A stretch of 64,000 bases of DNA from Arthrobacter pascens (GTDB taxonomy: Bacteria; Actinomycetota; Actinomycetes; Actinomycetales; Micrococcaceae): the NCBI RefSeq assembly GCF_017052465.1, contig NZ_JAFHKT010000141.1, forward strand, positions 103,458-167,457, written 5' to 3'. The position numbers were made by a program, and so were the translations under genes. Positions 1 to 8,417 of this stretch are shown in pieces. The notes under the pieces were generated by a model. That model was not told where the DNA came from. It did not search any database and saw only the letters and a program-made list of their open reading frames with translations. Within the stretch, counting starts at the first letter, position 1, and each line of letters starts with the position of its first letter.

Positions 1-2
1 AA

Positions 3-941
3 GAGCAGCTGCGAACGAACAGCCACCTCTGCGTCTGCGGCTCCCGAACCGAATCAGATGGGCCTCTGCTCAGGGAGTTGCTGTTAGCAAATGAAGCGGA
101 ACCGGGGAGCGATCACGACAAACGGCGACAAACCGTGCGGATGATGCTCCGGCTGATACAAATGAGTTCGCCCTCCAACATCAATTCCGAAATGACTGAC
201 ACACTGAATTTCTCCCCCTTGGTCGGCCAGGATGAGCTGCTTTCTCAACTCGATGTCGTAAAGGCCTGGCAGGGGGTGGCACTTCGGAACCGCTCCGTTG
301 GAGCGTGGCGAGGACTGTGGGCCGACCTCGTAGAAGCCGTCCCGGGGCTTTGCCATCGATCTGAGTTCTCTTCCCCGTTGGTCGACGCCCTACCAAACGT
401 CTCAGTCGGGCAGTACGTTGGCTCGTTTCCCCCCGTCTGGGCATCCGATGGAACAGCTCTACCCGCGGAACTGGACCAGTCCGCTGCATCCGAAACAGCA
501 ATGGAAGCACACATGGCTACGCTTTTCGTCGGATCCATGCGCCTGGCAGGGATTCCCGTCCATGTCAGACCCTATTTCGAGTCGAAGAGTGACTCACTCC
601 AAGAGCTATCGCCGACTTGGCTATCTGCCCGAGTTCGCGAGTGGGACGGGCGCCCGCTGCGGGACTTCGCACAACATGTCGTCGAGCTGCTCCTGCATAG
701 GGCGAACAGGCTCTCGCTGAGGAAAGCGAGGTTCGACGCATCGCAGGGAAACGTCAAGATTCCGACTCGGATCTTCTTCAGGGACGACCTAGTCTTCAAA
801 GACTCGAACGAGGGCGGCGGCAACGTCTCTCTCCGGTGGGCCCCGCTCGTGCACATTCTCTCCGGCATCGATCTGACCATCCGAGACGAAAACGAGCACT
901 GGCAGATCACCGATCGAGGAGCTGAGGCACTTGGCGAGTAA
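3..941 (+). CDS. Unrecognised protein, C-terminal part (cut by the left edge)
   Basis: The reading frame is open from base 3 with no stop before 941, so at least 312 codons of a longer gene are visible and the true start lies outside the window. A TTG at 78 could begin a 287-aa product, but the frame upstream of it (with a Cys-x-Cys pair) reads like continuous protein. The visible part is mostly helical and contains a Trp-rich stretch near AWRGLWADLV. I recognise no catalytic motif and no family. The stop overlaps the start of the following PLD-fold gene by 11 bases, so the two are almost certainly translated together and probably form one functional unit. It lies just upstream of a BREX operon, which suggests a defence role by association only. 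Confidence 0.7.
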   Translation, partial: EQLRTNSHLCVCGSRTESDGPLLRELLLANEAEPGSDHDKRRQTVRMMLRLIQMSSPSNINSEMTDTLNFSPLVGQDELLSQLDVVKAWQGVALRNRSVGAWRGLWADLVEAVPGLCHRSEFSSPLVDALPNVSVGQYVGSFPPVWASDGTALPAELDQSAASETAMEAHMATLFVGSMRLAGIPVHVRPYFESKSDSLQELSPTWLSARVREWDGRPLRDFAQHVVELLLHRANRLSLRKARFDASQGNVKIPTRIFFRDDLVFKDSNEGGGNVSLRWAPLVHILSGIDLTIRDENEHWQITDRGAEALGE

Positions 942-3573
942 TTATCAACAGATTCCAAACCCTTTTCCGATGCTTCTCGAGGAGGAACGGACTGGGCAGG
1001 TGCAGGCGAGAGAGGCCCTTTTCCTGACGTTTAACGTTGATCTTGCCTTCTTCGAGGCCCAAGTCCTTGGCACCTGTCTGGCCACGGGTGCGCGAGTGTC
1101 CGTCATCGCAGATGGAAACGTCTGGGCACCGGATCCGCGGGCGGTGCGACATGCGGGGCACTCGTACAGCGTCGGCCTTGTTACAGGACGCGCCGCATTT
1201 CACCCCAAGGTTGTCATCCTTGCAGGCCAGGAGAGAGTTCAAGTAGCTATAGGCTCGGGTAACCTGACGCTTGGCGGATGGCAATATAACGATGAGGTCT
1301 GGATCCAATTTTCCGGTGACAAGACGTCGCACCCAGTGATATTCCATCAGATTGCCGAGTGGCTCCTGGGGTTCGCGGAATTCCGGTGGCTCGACGCCGA
1401 CTCAAGCGATTCGGTTCGAAGAACGTCCGCACTTCTACAACGTCTCCTCGATCAGGGCGCGGCAGTTGATACTGGCCACGTGTTTATTACTTCCGCCGAG
1501 GAGCCGATTCTTCTTAGCCTCCCATCTGGGCCAGTGTCGGAACTCCGCCTACACGCACCGTTCCTGGACAGTGCCATGGCTGCGACTTCAAAGTTGCACG
1601 AAAGGTTAGCGCCTCAGAAGTCATCCTTACTTCTCCAACCTGGTCTGACGGTCTTCGACCCTGCCGAAGTACAAAAGTGTGCGGACAAATTGGGAATTGA
1701 CGTTCAGGTGCAAGAAGGCGACCTCAAGAAAAAGTACCGTCACGGAAAAGTAATTTGGTGGAGCTCCGACGGAGTTCCTCAAGCCCTTGTCGGCAGTCCA
1801 AACCTTTCAGGCGCTGCGTTATTAAGAGCTTGGCCATCTGGCGGGAACTACGAGACGGCAGTTATGGGACCTGCTTCCTCCCTCACCATTCCAGATGGAC
1901 GCTCGACCGATGCGACCACCGTGAGTCCAGCAAGTACCGGAACGGCTTACCCCTCACTACCGATGGGACCTTCAATCAGGTCAGCCCGAGCCGTAGATGG
2001 TGATTTGATGATTGCGCTGTCTGGCCCGTCGGCGACAATTTTGGAATTGGAAGCGTCCGAGTTCAGGGACCCTCCTGAACAATGGCGGCTGCTCGGATCG
2101 ATCGAAGCAGGGCAAGTAGAAGTCCGGTTTGCCGGTGCGATCAGTGCCGTGAGCAGGGTCCGGCTTTTTTGGCATGACGCAGGGACGAAAATCAGCGGAC
2201 CGCTCGTGTTCGTCATGGATCCACTCAAGATCAGCGCCGCTCCCAGGGTCCCGTCGAGCGCAAAGTCGTACAAATCGCCCACGCTGGGTGAGCTATGGCA
2301 GGATGCCGGGCGCGCTCTCGATTTCTTGGACAAAGATTTCGCGGCGCTTCGGGAAGTATCCCTGCGCTCTATTGGTCCAAGGCCGACGGTGGTTGGAGAA
2401 GGCGCGCCGTCCAGGCAGCCTCTCCCCGCTGAAGAGAAAGTGAACGTCGAAAGCCCGTGGCTGTGGGATCTTGAAGCGGCATCACGCATTCAAGGCCCAC
2501 TCTTGACTGCGTTCGTGTTGGGTTTACCTCCAGCCCCCGCTTCGAGTGACGAGGTGGTAGCACCACCCCGATGGGCTGACGTCCTAGTGGACGACAACGA
2601 GGCTGTCCTCGACGACGAACACGATGATACGGTCGCCGATGTCATCACGGAGGTTTCGGATACGGAGGCGTCAGCCCCGGACCATTCCAAATCTCCAGAA
2701 GCGGATCGACGACGACGTAGAAAACGATGTGCTCAGTGGGTGGCAAGCATCGATGATCAGCCCCCGTTCGTTCAGCTCGCCATGCTTCGCATAGTCACGA
2801 GTTTCTTTAGCGCCGGCAATTGGGATTCGTCGGATGTAGAGCCTCTGCGGCTCATGACTACCCTCGTCCGGCACCTAGCCGGAGAACCGATTCCCGACGA
2901 ACTCCAAGCCTCCGTTTCCAGCATGACGCTCGTAAGTTGCGCCGTAATGCGGGGCGCAACCGACCTCCGGACGACAAACGAATCAACGATCACATATCGA
3001 AGCATTCTGGAGAGCGCAGCGACTCAGCTTGGGCACTTCGACGAAGACTTGGCTTCGGAATACTGCCGAACGTTAGTCGGTCACGGCTCTCAGACACTAC
3101 GTCTTGACCATGTGCAGCATGTAATCGAGAGCGATCTGACCGGTGATGAGTTCAGGGAGGCTCGTGCGGCGTCAGTGCAAGCGGGGTGGGAATTCCTGAG
3201 CCAAGGTGGAACCAGGGTCTTTGTGCAGGGCAAATTCACAAACCCAGAGTTGGCTGCCATCACCGTCGCCGGCTGGATTGATCGAGACGATCCTCCACCA
3301 GTCTGGGCCATCAGCCAGAATGGAAACTGGTGCATGTGCATATGGGAGCGTCCCAACCTCATCATCGCGGATGGCAGGGGTCCCAAGCCGATCTGGAAGC
3401 ATTTCCGTCTCGCGCCCCATATGTCACCCGCCGCGTTTGCCAATCAGCGGCGCTCTGACGACTCGTATTCGAACGGCAAGCAGCGGGTGGCTCGCCCTTG
3501 GCTGCCATTCCCCGAGGCCGAACGAGCACTGGATCGGTGGAACATGGCCGGGCCAGCCCCGCTGCTGCCTTGA
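931..3573 (+). CDS. Phospholipase D-superfamily protein (putative nuclease), 880 aa
   Basis: Two PLD-type half-sites are visible. The first is HPK at residue 91 followed by GSGNLTLGG, and the second is HGK at residue 271 followed by GSPNLSGAA. Paired HxK...GS-N motifs are characteristic of PLD-fold phosphodiesterases that act as dimers or two-lobed monomers; in defence loci these are usually nucleases or DNA-binding modules. The remaining 500 or so residues contain an acidic linker (about 545-590) and a helical C-terminal region that I do not recognise. Translation starts at TTG 931 inside the end of the preceding gene, giving an 11-base overlap and likely coupling. The family differs in layout from the 1051-aa PLD-helicase further right. 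Its substrate is unknown; a DNA end or phage DNA is inference. Confidence 0.8.
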   Translation: MASNYQQIPNPFPMLLEEERTGQVQAREALFLTFNVDLAFFEAQVLGTCLATGARVSVIADGNVWAPDPRAVRHAGHSYSVGLVTGRAAFHPKVVILAGQERVQVAIGSGNLTLGGWQYNDEVWIQFSGDKTSHPVIFHQIAEWLLGFAEFRWLDADSSDSVRRTSALLQRLLDQGAAVDTGHVFITSAEEPILLSLPSGPVSELRLHAPFLDSAMAATSKLHERLAPQKSSLLLQPGLTVFDPAEVQKCADKLGIDVQVQEGDLKKKYRHGKVIWWSSDGVPQALVGSPNLSGAALLRAWPSGGNYETAVMGPASSLTIPDGRSTDATTVSPASTGTAYPSLPMGPSIRSARAVDGDLMIALSGPSATILELEASEFRDPPEQWRLLGSIEAGQVEVRFAGAISAVSRVRLFWHDAGTKISGPLVFVMDPLKISAAPRVPSSAKSYKSPTLGELWQDAGRALDFLDKDFAALREVSLRSIGPRPTVVGEGAPSRQPLPAEEKVNVESPWLWDLEAASRIQGPLLTAFVLGLPPAPASSDEVVAPPRWADVLVDDNEAVLDDEHDDTVADVITEVSDTEASAPDHSKSPEADRRRRRKRCAQWVASIDDQPPFVQLAMLRIVTSFFSAGNWDSSDVEPLRLMTTLVRHLAGEPIPDELQASVSSMTLVSCAVMRGATDLRTTNESTITYRSILESAATQLGHFDEDLASEYCRTLVGHGSQTLRLDHVQHVIESDLTGDEFREARAASVQAGWEFLSQGGTRVFVQGKFTNPELAAITVAGWIDRDDPPPVWAISQNGNWCMCIWERPNLIIADGRGPKPIWKHFRLAPHMSPAAFANQRRSDDSYSNGKQRVARPWLPFPEAERALDRWNMAGPAPLLP

Positions 3574-3701
3574 GTTCCCCGACACGATCTTCACCACCTG
3601 TTCGGTACAGCCTCCGCTAAGGCGCCAGCGCGACGCCTCGTGACTCCCTGGGTCAGACCCGTGGCAGAATTGAATACCCGCGAAAACCAAGAGGACGCAC
3701 C

Positions 3702-4016
3702 GTGAACGACAGTACGTTTGATATCTTCAAGGAGCCCGACGCTCCGGCCCCGCTACTCGCCGATCTGCCCATAGATGACGCACAGGTGCAGCAGCTCCGA
3801 GAGGCGTTTGCTGCGGCCGGCATCGTTTCCATGGACGATCGCCGAGAAATCATCGAGAGCTGCACCGTTCGCGCGGTCGCTTCAATTCGGGAACTGTTGG
3901 CAAAGGACGTACGTCCGATCCTCCGCCGGATCGAAGAGTGGAGCCTTCCGCCCAAACAGACTTCCGGCTCGGCGTGGGATAACCGCGAAGAGGACACGTG
4001 GATCGACAAGCTCTAA
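3702..4016 (+). CDS. Small acidic hypothetical protein, 104 aa
   Basis: GTG start at 3702 with a purine-rich GAGGA six bases upstream. The product is acidic and predicted to be mostly helical, with no membrane segment, signal peptide or cysteine. I do not recognise the family. It sits between the PLD gene (128 bases upstream) and pglW (174 bases downstream), on the same strand as both. It could be an accessory or regulatory protein of either unit. Because it has its own ribosome-binding site and gaps on both sides, it may be transcribed separately from the BREX operon. Confidence 0.65.
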   Translation: MNDSTFDIFKEPDAPAPLLADLPIDDAQVQQLREAFAAAGIVSMDDRREIIESCTVRAVASIRELLAKDVRPILRRIEEWSLPPKQTSGSAWDNREEDTWIDKL

Positions 4017-4190
4017 TCGGAATCGTTCACTAGCGCATGACCAGCCCAACAATGCCGGCGTCGCTGCGGGCGCCCGGTCATAGGTTCGCTAGGATCAAAG
4101 CAGCTTCAAGTAACACTTATGCAGCCGAATCTCTCGCATATCGTTGTGCGGAACGAACAACCGGCTTAGTCTCGCTCCAGGGGGTAAATA

Positions 4191-7100
4191 GTGGATCCGG
4201 ATTCCAACCATTGGTTTGAACTCGGCGATGCAGCGACCCCTGCAGAGCGTCAGGCCCTGGAAAAGTTTAAGGCACTCCTGCCCAATGATTCAGTCACCTA
4301 CGCGTGGTCGAATCTGACGTTCATTGACGCCAGTGGCCGCACCAATGAAGTGGATGTCCTGCTGCTGACGCAGCAAGGCCTCTTCATCGTCGAGCTCAAG
4401 GGCTGGCACGGAACACTGACTGGAGACCAGCAGAGCTGGACTCTGACCAGTCCGACTGGCAGCAGCAGCGTGCGCCCGAATCCGTACATATTGACGGACA
4501 GCAAAGCCAAGCGTCTGGCGGGCCTCTTGAAACTGAAGGCCCCCAATACAGCAGCAGCCAAGAACGTCCCCTTCATCAGGCCCATGGTCGTCCTGCACGG
4601 ACAGGACTCTGTCGTAAAGCTGGATGAACTGGGCGCAACTGGAGTCTGGGCACTCGATGGATACAAAGTCTCCGGACTGAAAAACCGCTCCGTCAGTGAT
4701 TTCCTTAGGTCTCCGGTGTCTAACCACCATGACCTTGTAGACGTCCCTCGCGCCAACAAGATTCGGACGCTCATCCAAGCGGCCGGGCTCAAGCCCACCC
4801 CAAAATCCCGCTTCGTTGGCCAGTACTCCCTGGAGAAGGCCGATCCCCTAGGCGAAGGCCCGGATTGGCAAGACGTGCGAGCCGTGCACCCGGCCATTAA
4901 GGCGGTGCGCCGCATACGATTGTTCGATCTTCCACCGGGCGCATCGGCGGAGGTCCGCAAGGAAATCGAGCTCTCCGCGAAGCGCGAGTACGCACTCACG
5001 CACGGGATATCCCACAGTGGCATCACGACGCCGCTAGATTACCTTGCTACGGATTCCGGTCCGGCCTTGGTCTTTGATCATGACGACGAGGAGCTCGCCT
5101 TGGGCGAGTTCATCCACCGAAGCTGGGCCGACCTTGGAATCGACGAAAAAATCAGTCTCATCAGGGCAATCGGCGAAATCCTCCAGTTCGCTCATTCGAG
5201 GCGCCTGGCTCATCGGGCTCTAACGCCCCGGCAGGTATTCCTCCGGGAATCCAAGTCTGGTCTTCATGTGTCCATACGTGACTGGTTCACAGGAACGAAG
5301 TCGCTCAGCTCAACATCGGCCGGCCCCTCCGAGTCGAGAACTTCCTTCGGCGCCGCAGAGCCTCAAAACCTCATCAGTGCTGAAAACTGGGTCTATCTCG
5401 CCCCCGAGACACTGACGGCCCGCTCCGAGCTGCCCCCGATACCTCTGGACGTATATGGTCTCGGCGCCCTGTCCTTTTTCATCCTTAGCGGGCGAGCGCC
5501 CGCCAACACCTTGGCCGAACTTCAGGAGATCTTCGCCAACCACTCCGGCCTGGATCTTGGCGCCATCGGTGACCTACAAGGGCCTTTCGTTGAACTGGTC
5601 CTGAACGCGACTCGGCAGTCGGAGGCCGATCGCACGGCGAGCATTGATGCCTTCCTCAAAGAACTGGATGCCGCAGTTGAAAAGCTAACCCGGCCTGATC
5701 CCAACAACCGTCCAAAGGCCAGCACTCCGCAAGAAGCATCCACAGGTCAGATGATTGGCGACCGATTCGAGGTCAAGGGACGTCGCGGGAGCGGATCCAC
5801 CGGCACCGTTTTTGAGGTCGACGATTACGAGACGGGCAGAGAAGGCCTCATCCTAAAGGTTGCTAGAGACGACGCCGCAGCGCTCCGTCTTCGTGACGAA
5901 GCTGACATCCTCGCTGCGCTGGATCATACGAGGCTTGTACGGCTTGTCGAAGGACCGCTTAACGTCGACGGGCAAACCGCTCTGCTGTTGACTGATGCCG
6001 GCGACGAAACTCTTGCCCTCCGAATTCAGTCAGAAGGCCGAGCCACGATCGAACAGCTTGAAAGCTATGGAGCTGATCTATTCGCGGCCGTGGCCTATTT
6101 GGATTCAGTGGGCATCTACCACCGGGACATCAAGCCGGCCAACCTGGGAATCGTTCGGGACTCATCTACACGGAAACCCCGGCTGGTCCTCTTCGACCTG
6201 TCGTTGGCACGCGAACCTCTCGCCATGATTGGATCCGGAACGCGTGGATACCTGGACCCGTACCTCGGGCCTCCGAGGCGCAGGCAATACGATAAAGCTG
6301 CCGAGCTCTACGCCGTCGCCATAACACTCTTCGAGATGGCCACCGGCTCCCTCCCTTGGTGGCGGGACGGCGACGCAGGGCCCAGCAGCCCTGCCGACGA
6401 AGTTGTGCTGGTGCCACAGTCTTTCGAATCGGCCATTGCCGATTCATTGATCGCCTTCTTCAGGGTTGCACTGTCCTCGGATGCGTCCACGCGTTTCTCG
6501 GACGTGCACGCCCTGGCTGCTGGCTGGGCCGCTGTCTTTCGTTCCTTGGACGAGGCACCAGGTGGAGACGACGCAGATGAGGCCCTCCGTGATGCTGCGG
6601 CGGATGCCGCAACCCTTGACACGCTACTCGCTGAAGCAGGGCTAACAGCGAGGGCTATTTCCGCCGTCAACAGACTCGGCGTCGCGACGGTGGGCGAGCT
6701 GCTCGGCACCTCACCGATGCAGGTGAATTCGATCCGCGGCCAGGGCGAGAAGACACGAAAGGAAATTCAACGACGCATCCGGGACTGGAAGTCCAGGCTG
6801 CTGACTGGCGGCACAACTGCCGCTCCACGCCCCCTCGGCAACCTCGACAAGAGTATTGACACCCTGCTCGGGGGTCTGGTCCCTGTACCAAACAAAGCGA
6901 ACGGTACAGAGGTCTTCGTTCTGCGCCTGCTTTTGGGCATTCGAACCCCACGGCCCGGCGGCGACCCAGCAGAACTGATTGCGTCAAGTGCAGCTTGGCC
7001 GACAATATCGCAGGTGGCCGAGCTGAGCGGAGTCAGCAGCGGCAGGGTCTCGCAAATTGTTACCGCCGCGGCGGCCCGATGGCAGCGAAGCCGTGTTCTA

Positions 7101-8417
7101 GCTGAGGCCCAGGACGAGGTACAGAGCATCCTAGCGGCCGAGGGAGGCGTAGCAGAGCTAGCCGAGGTTGCATCCGCGCTCCTGATCTCCCATGGCTCAT
7201 CCTCTACAGGAGACGACCGTTTAAGACTGGCTCAGGGACTGGTCAGGGCGGTCGTCGAAGTAGACGCACGCTCATCGAACGCGCGTTTGGCTCAGCGACG
7301 GCTCAGCTCCACCGGACGAATCCTCATAGCAGCGCAGATTGACCAGGATGAGGCCCAACCCAGTGATCCGGAATCGTTGCTGGTGCTGGCGCAAGAGTTG
7401 GCCGCCAAGGTAGACAGCCTTGTGGACTCGAGGGACGGATCGTTCAGGCTGTTGCCCGCGGCGACGGTGAGGCCGGTCTTACGGGAACTGGACAAAGCCG
7501 CGATCCTGCACGACGACAGGATACTGCGTCTGGCCGTTGCGGCCTCACACACTGCGGCCCTATCCGGCCGCGGAGAGTTGTACGCTAAGACACTCCCGGC
7601 GGAGAAGGCCCTTGAGTTCACGCTCCGGGACGTCGTGGTGCGGGAGCTTAGCGAGTCGAGCGCACAGAAACGGGTGACATCGCGTTTCCCCACAGTGAGG
7701 GAACTGCCTTCACGGCCAGAGCTTGACGGCCTCATCGAAGCAGCAATGCCGGGCATGAGGTGGCGGGACGGAAGCTACACCCGAGTAGAGCGCTCCGAAT
7801 TCGCCTCCGTGGCAGGGTCCACTACGCATACAAAGCTGTCTTCCACACAGATACTTGAGATCGAACGGCAGCTTGCCCAGTCGCTGACCCGGAAATCGGC
7901 GGTGACACTTGCTGTTCGCCCCAGGGACTTCATCAGGACTTCGAAGGCACTGACCCAAGTCTTTGGACTCAAGCTAGTGGACGTCTCAGCCGAAGTGGTC
8001 AAAGCAGTCCGCGCCACCGCACAGTCCAAAAATGTCGATTGGGATGTGGTTCTGCGGGCGGATGCCAAATCCGCTTCGCCGTCAGACCATGCGAACCTGG
8101 CCCAGCTGGTCAGGATGGCAGTCGCACCCTTGTGGGTGGAGTTGGTAGACAATCCGAATCCTTTGCTGCTCACTAATATTGGTCCTCTGCTGAAATTTGG
8201 GTTCGGCGCCGAAGTGGCCAGGCTTTTTGATATGTCCGTCCCGAGGCCGGCCGCTCGCTGGGTTGTAGCACCGAAACGCGGTTCTGCAAATACCCCGTCC
8301 TCAGACGGGCGCGTCCCTCCCATGGGTCCGGATGGATTCGTAGATATTTCGCCCGGGCTCGCCTCGGCTCTCAGCAAACGTGAAAGCACCATAACGTCCG
8401 GAAAGGACATCCTGTGA
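4191..8417 (+). CDS. pglW: PglW: NERD domain plus serine/threonine kinase of type 2 BREX
   Basis: First gene of the BREX operon, GTG start preceded by a strong AGGGGG site at 4179-4184. An N-terminal NERD (nuclease-related) domain spans about residues 10-130 with the EVDV...VELKG metal-site pattern. Two kinase-like lobes follow. The first (about 240-490) has HRA in place of HRD near residue 341 and looks like a pseudokinase. The second begins near residue 521 with a GSGSTGTV glycine loop, has an HRDIKPAN catalytic loop near 643 and a DLS in place of DFG near 667, so it is probably active. Residues about 812-865 resemble the helix-hairpin-helix of the RNA polymerase alpha C-terminal domain, and an HTH-like stretch follows near 938-955. 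In Streptomyces, PglW is an active kinase of the Pgl phage-resistance system. The stop overlaps pglX as GTGA. Confidence 0.94.
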   Translation: MDPDSNHWFELGDAATPAERQALEKFKALLPNDSVTYAWSNLTFIDASGRTNEVDVLLLTQQGLFIVELKGWHGTLTGDQQSWTLTSPTGSSSVRPNPYILTDSKAKRLAGLLKLKAPNTAAAKNVPFIRPMVVLHGQDSVVKLDELGATGVWALDGYKVSGLKNRSVSDFLRSPVSNHHDLVDVPRANKIRTLIQAAGLKPTPKSRFVGQYSLEKADPLGEGPDWQDVRAVHPAIKAVRRIRLFDLPPGASAEVRKEIELSAKREYALTHGISHSGITTPLDYLATDSGPALVFDHDDEELALGEFIHRSWADLGIDEKISLIRAIGEILQFAHSRRLAHRALTPRQVFLRESKSGLHVSIRDWFTGTKSLSSTSAGPSESRTSFGAAEPQNLISAENWVYLAPETLTARSELPPIPLDVYGLGALSFFILSGRAPANTLAELQEIFANHSGLDLGAIGDLQGPFVELVLNATRQSEADRTASIDAFLKELDAAVEKLTRPDPNNRPKASTPQEASTGQMIGDRFEVKGRRGSGSTGTVFEVDDYETGREGLILKVARDDAAALRLRDEADILAALDHTRLVRLVEGPLNVDGQTALLLTDAGDETLALRIQSEGRATIEQLESYGADLFAAVAYLDSVGIYHRDIKPANLGIVRDSSTRKPRLVLFDLSLAREPLAMIGSGTRGYLDPYLGPPRRRQYDKAAELYAVAITLFEMATGSLPWWRDGDAGPSSPADEVVLVPQSFESAIADSLIAFFRVALSSDASTRFSDVHALAAGWAAVFRSLDEAPGGDDADEALRDAAADAATLDTLLAEAGLTARAISAVNRLGVATVGELLGTSPMQVNSIRGQGEKTRKEIQRRIRDWKSRLLTGGTTAAPRPLGNLDKSIDTLLGGLVPVPNKANGTEVFVLRLLLGIRTPRPGGDPAELIASSAAWPTISQVAELSGVSSGRVSQIVTAAAARWQRSRVLAEAQDEVQSILAAEGGVAELAEVASALLISHGSSSTGDDRLRLAQGLVRAVVEVDARSSNARLAQRRLSSTGRILIAAQIDQDEAQPSDPESLLVLAQELAAKVDSLVDSRDGSFRLLPAATVRPVLRELDKAAILHDDRILRLAVAASHTAALSGRGELYAKTLPAEKALEFTLRDVVVRELSESSAQKRVTSRFPTVRELPSRPELDGLIEAAMPGMRWRDGSYTRVERSEFASVAGSTTHTKLSSTQILEIERQLAQSLTRKSAVTLAVRPRDFIRTSKALTQVFGLKLVDVSAEVVKAVRATAQSKNVDWDVVLRADAKSASPSDHANLAQLVRMAVAPLWVELVDNPNPLLLTNIGPLLKFGFGAEVARLFDMSVPRPAARWVVAPKRGSANTPSSDGRVPPMGPDGFVDISPGLASALSKRESTITSGKDIL

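Noticed and set aside
4017..4190. tRNA or small RNA gene before pglW
   Set aside because: No cloverleaf, terminator or T-loop sequence could be traced; it looks like a plain promoter region.
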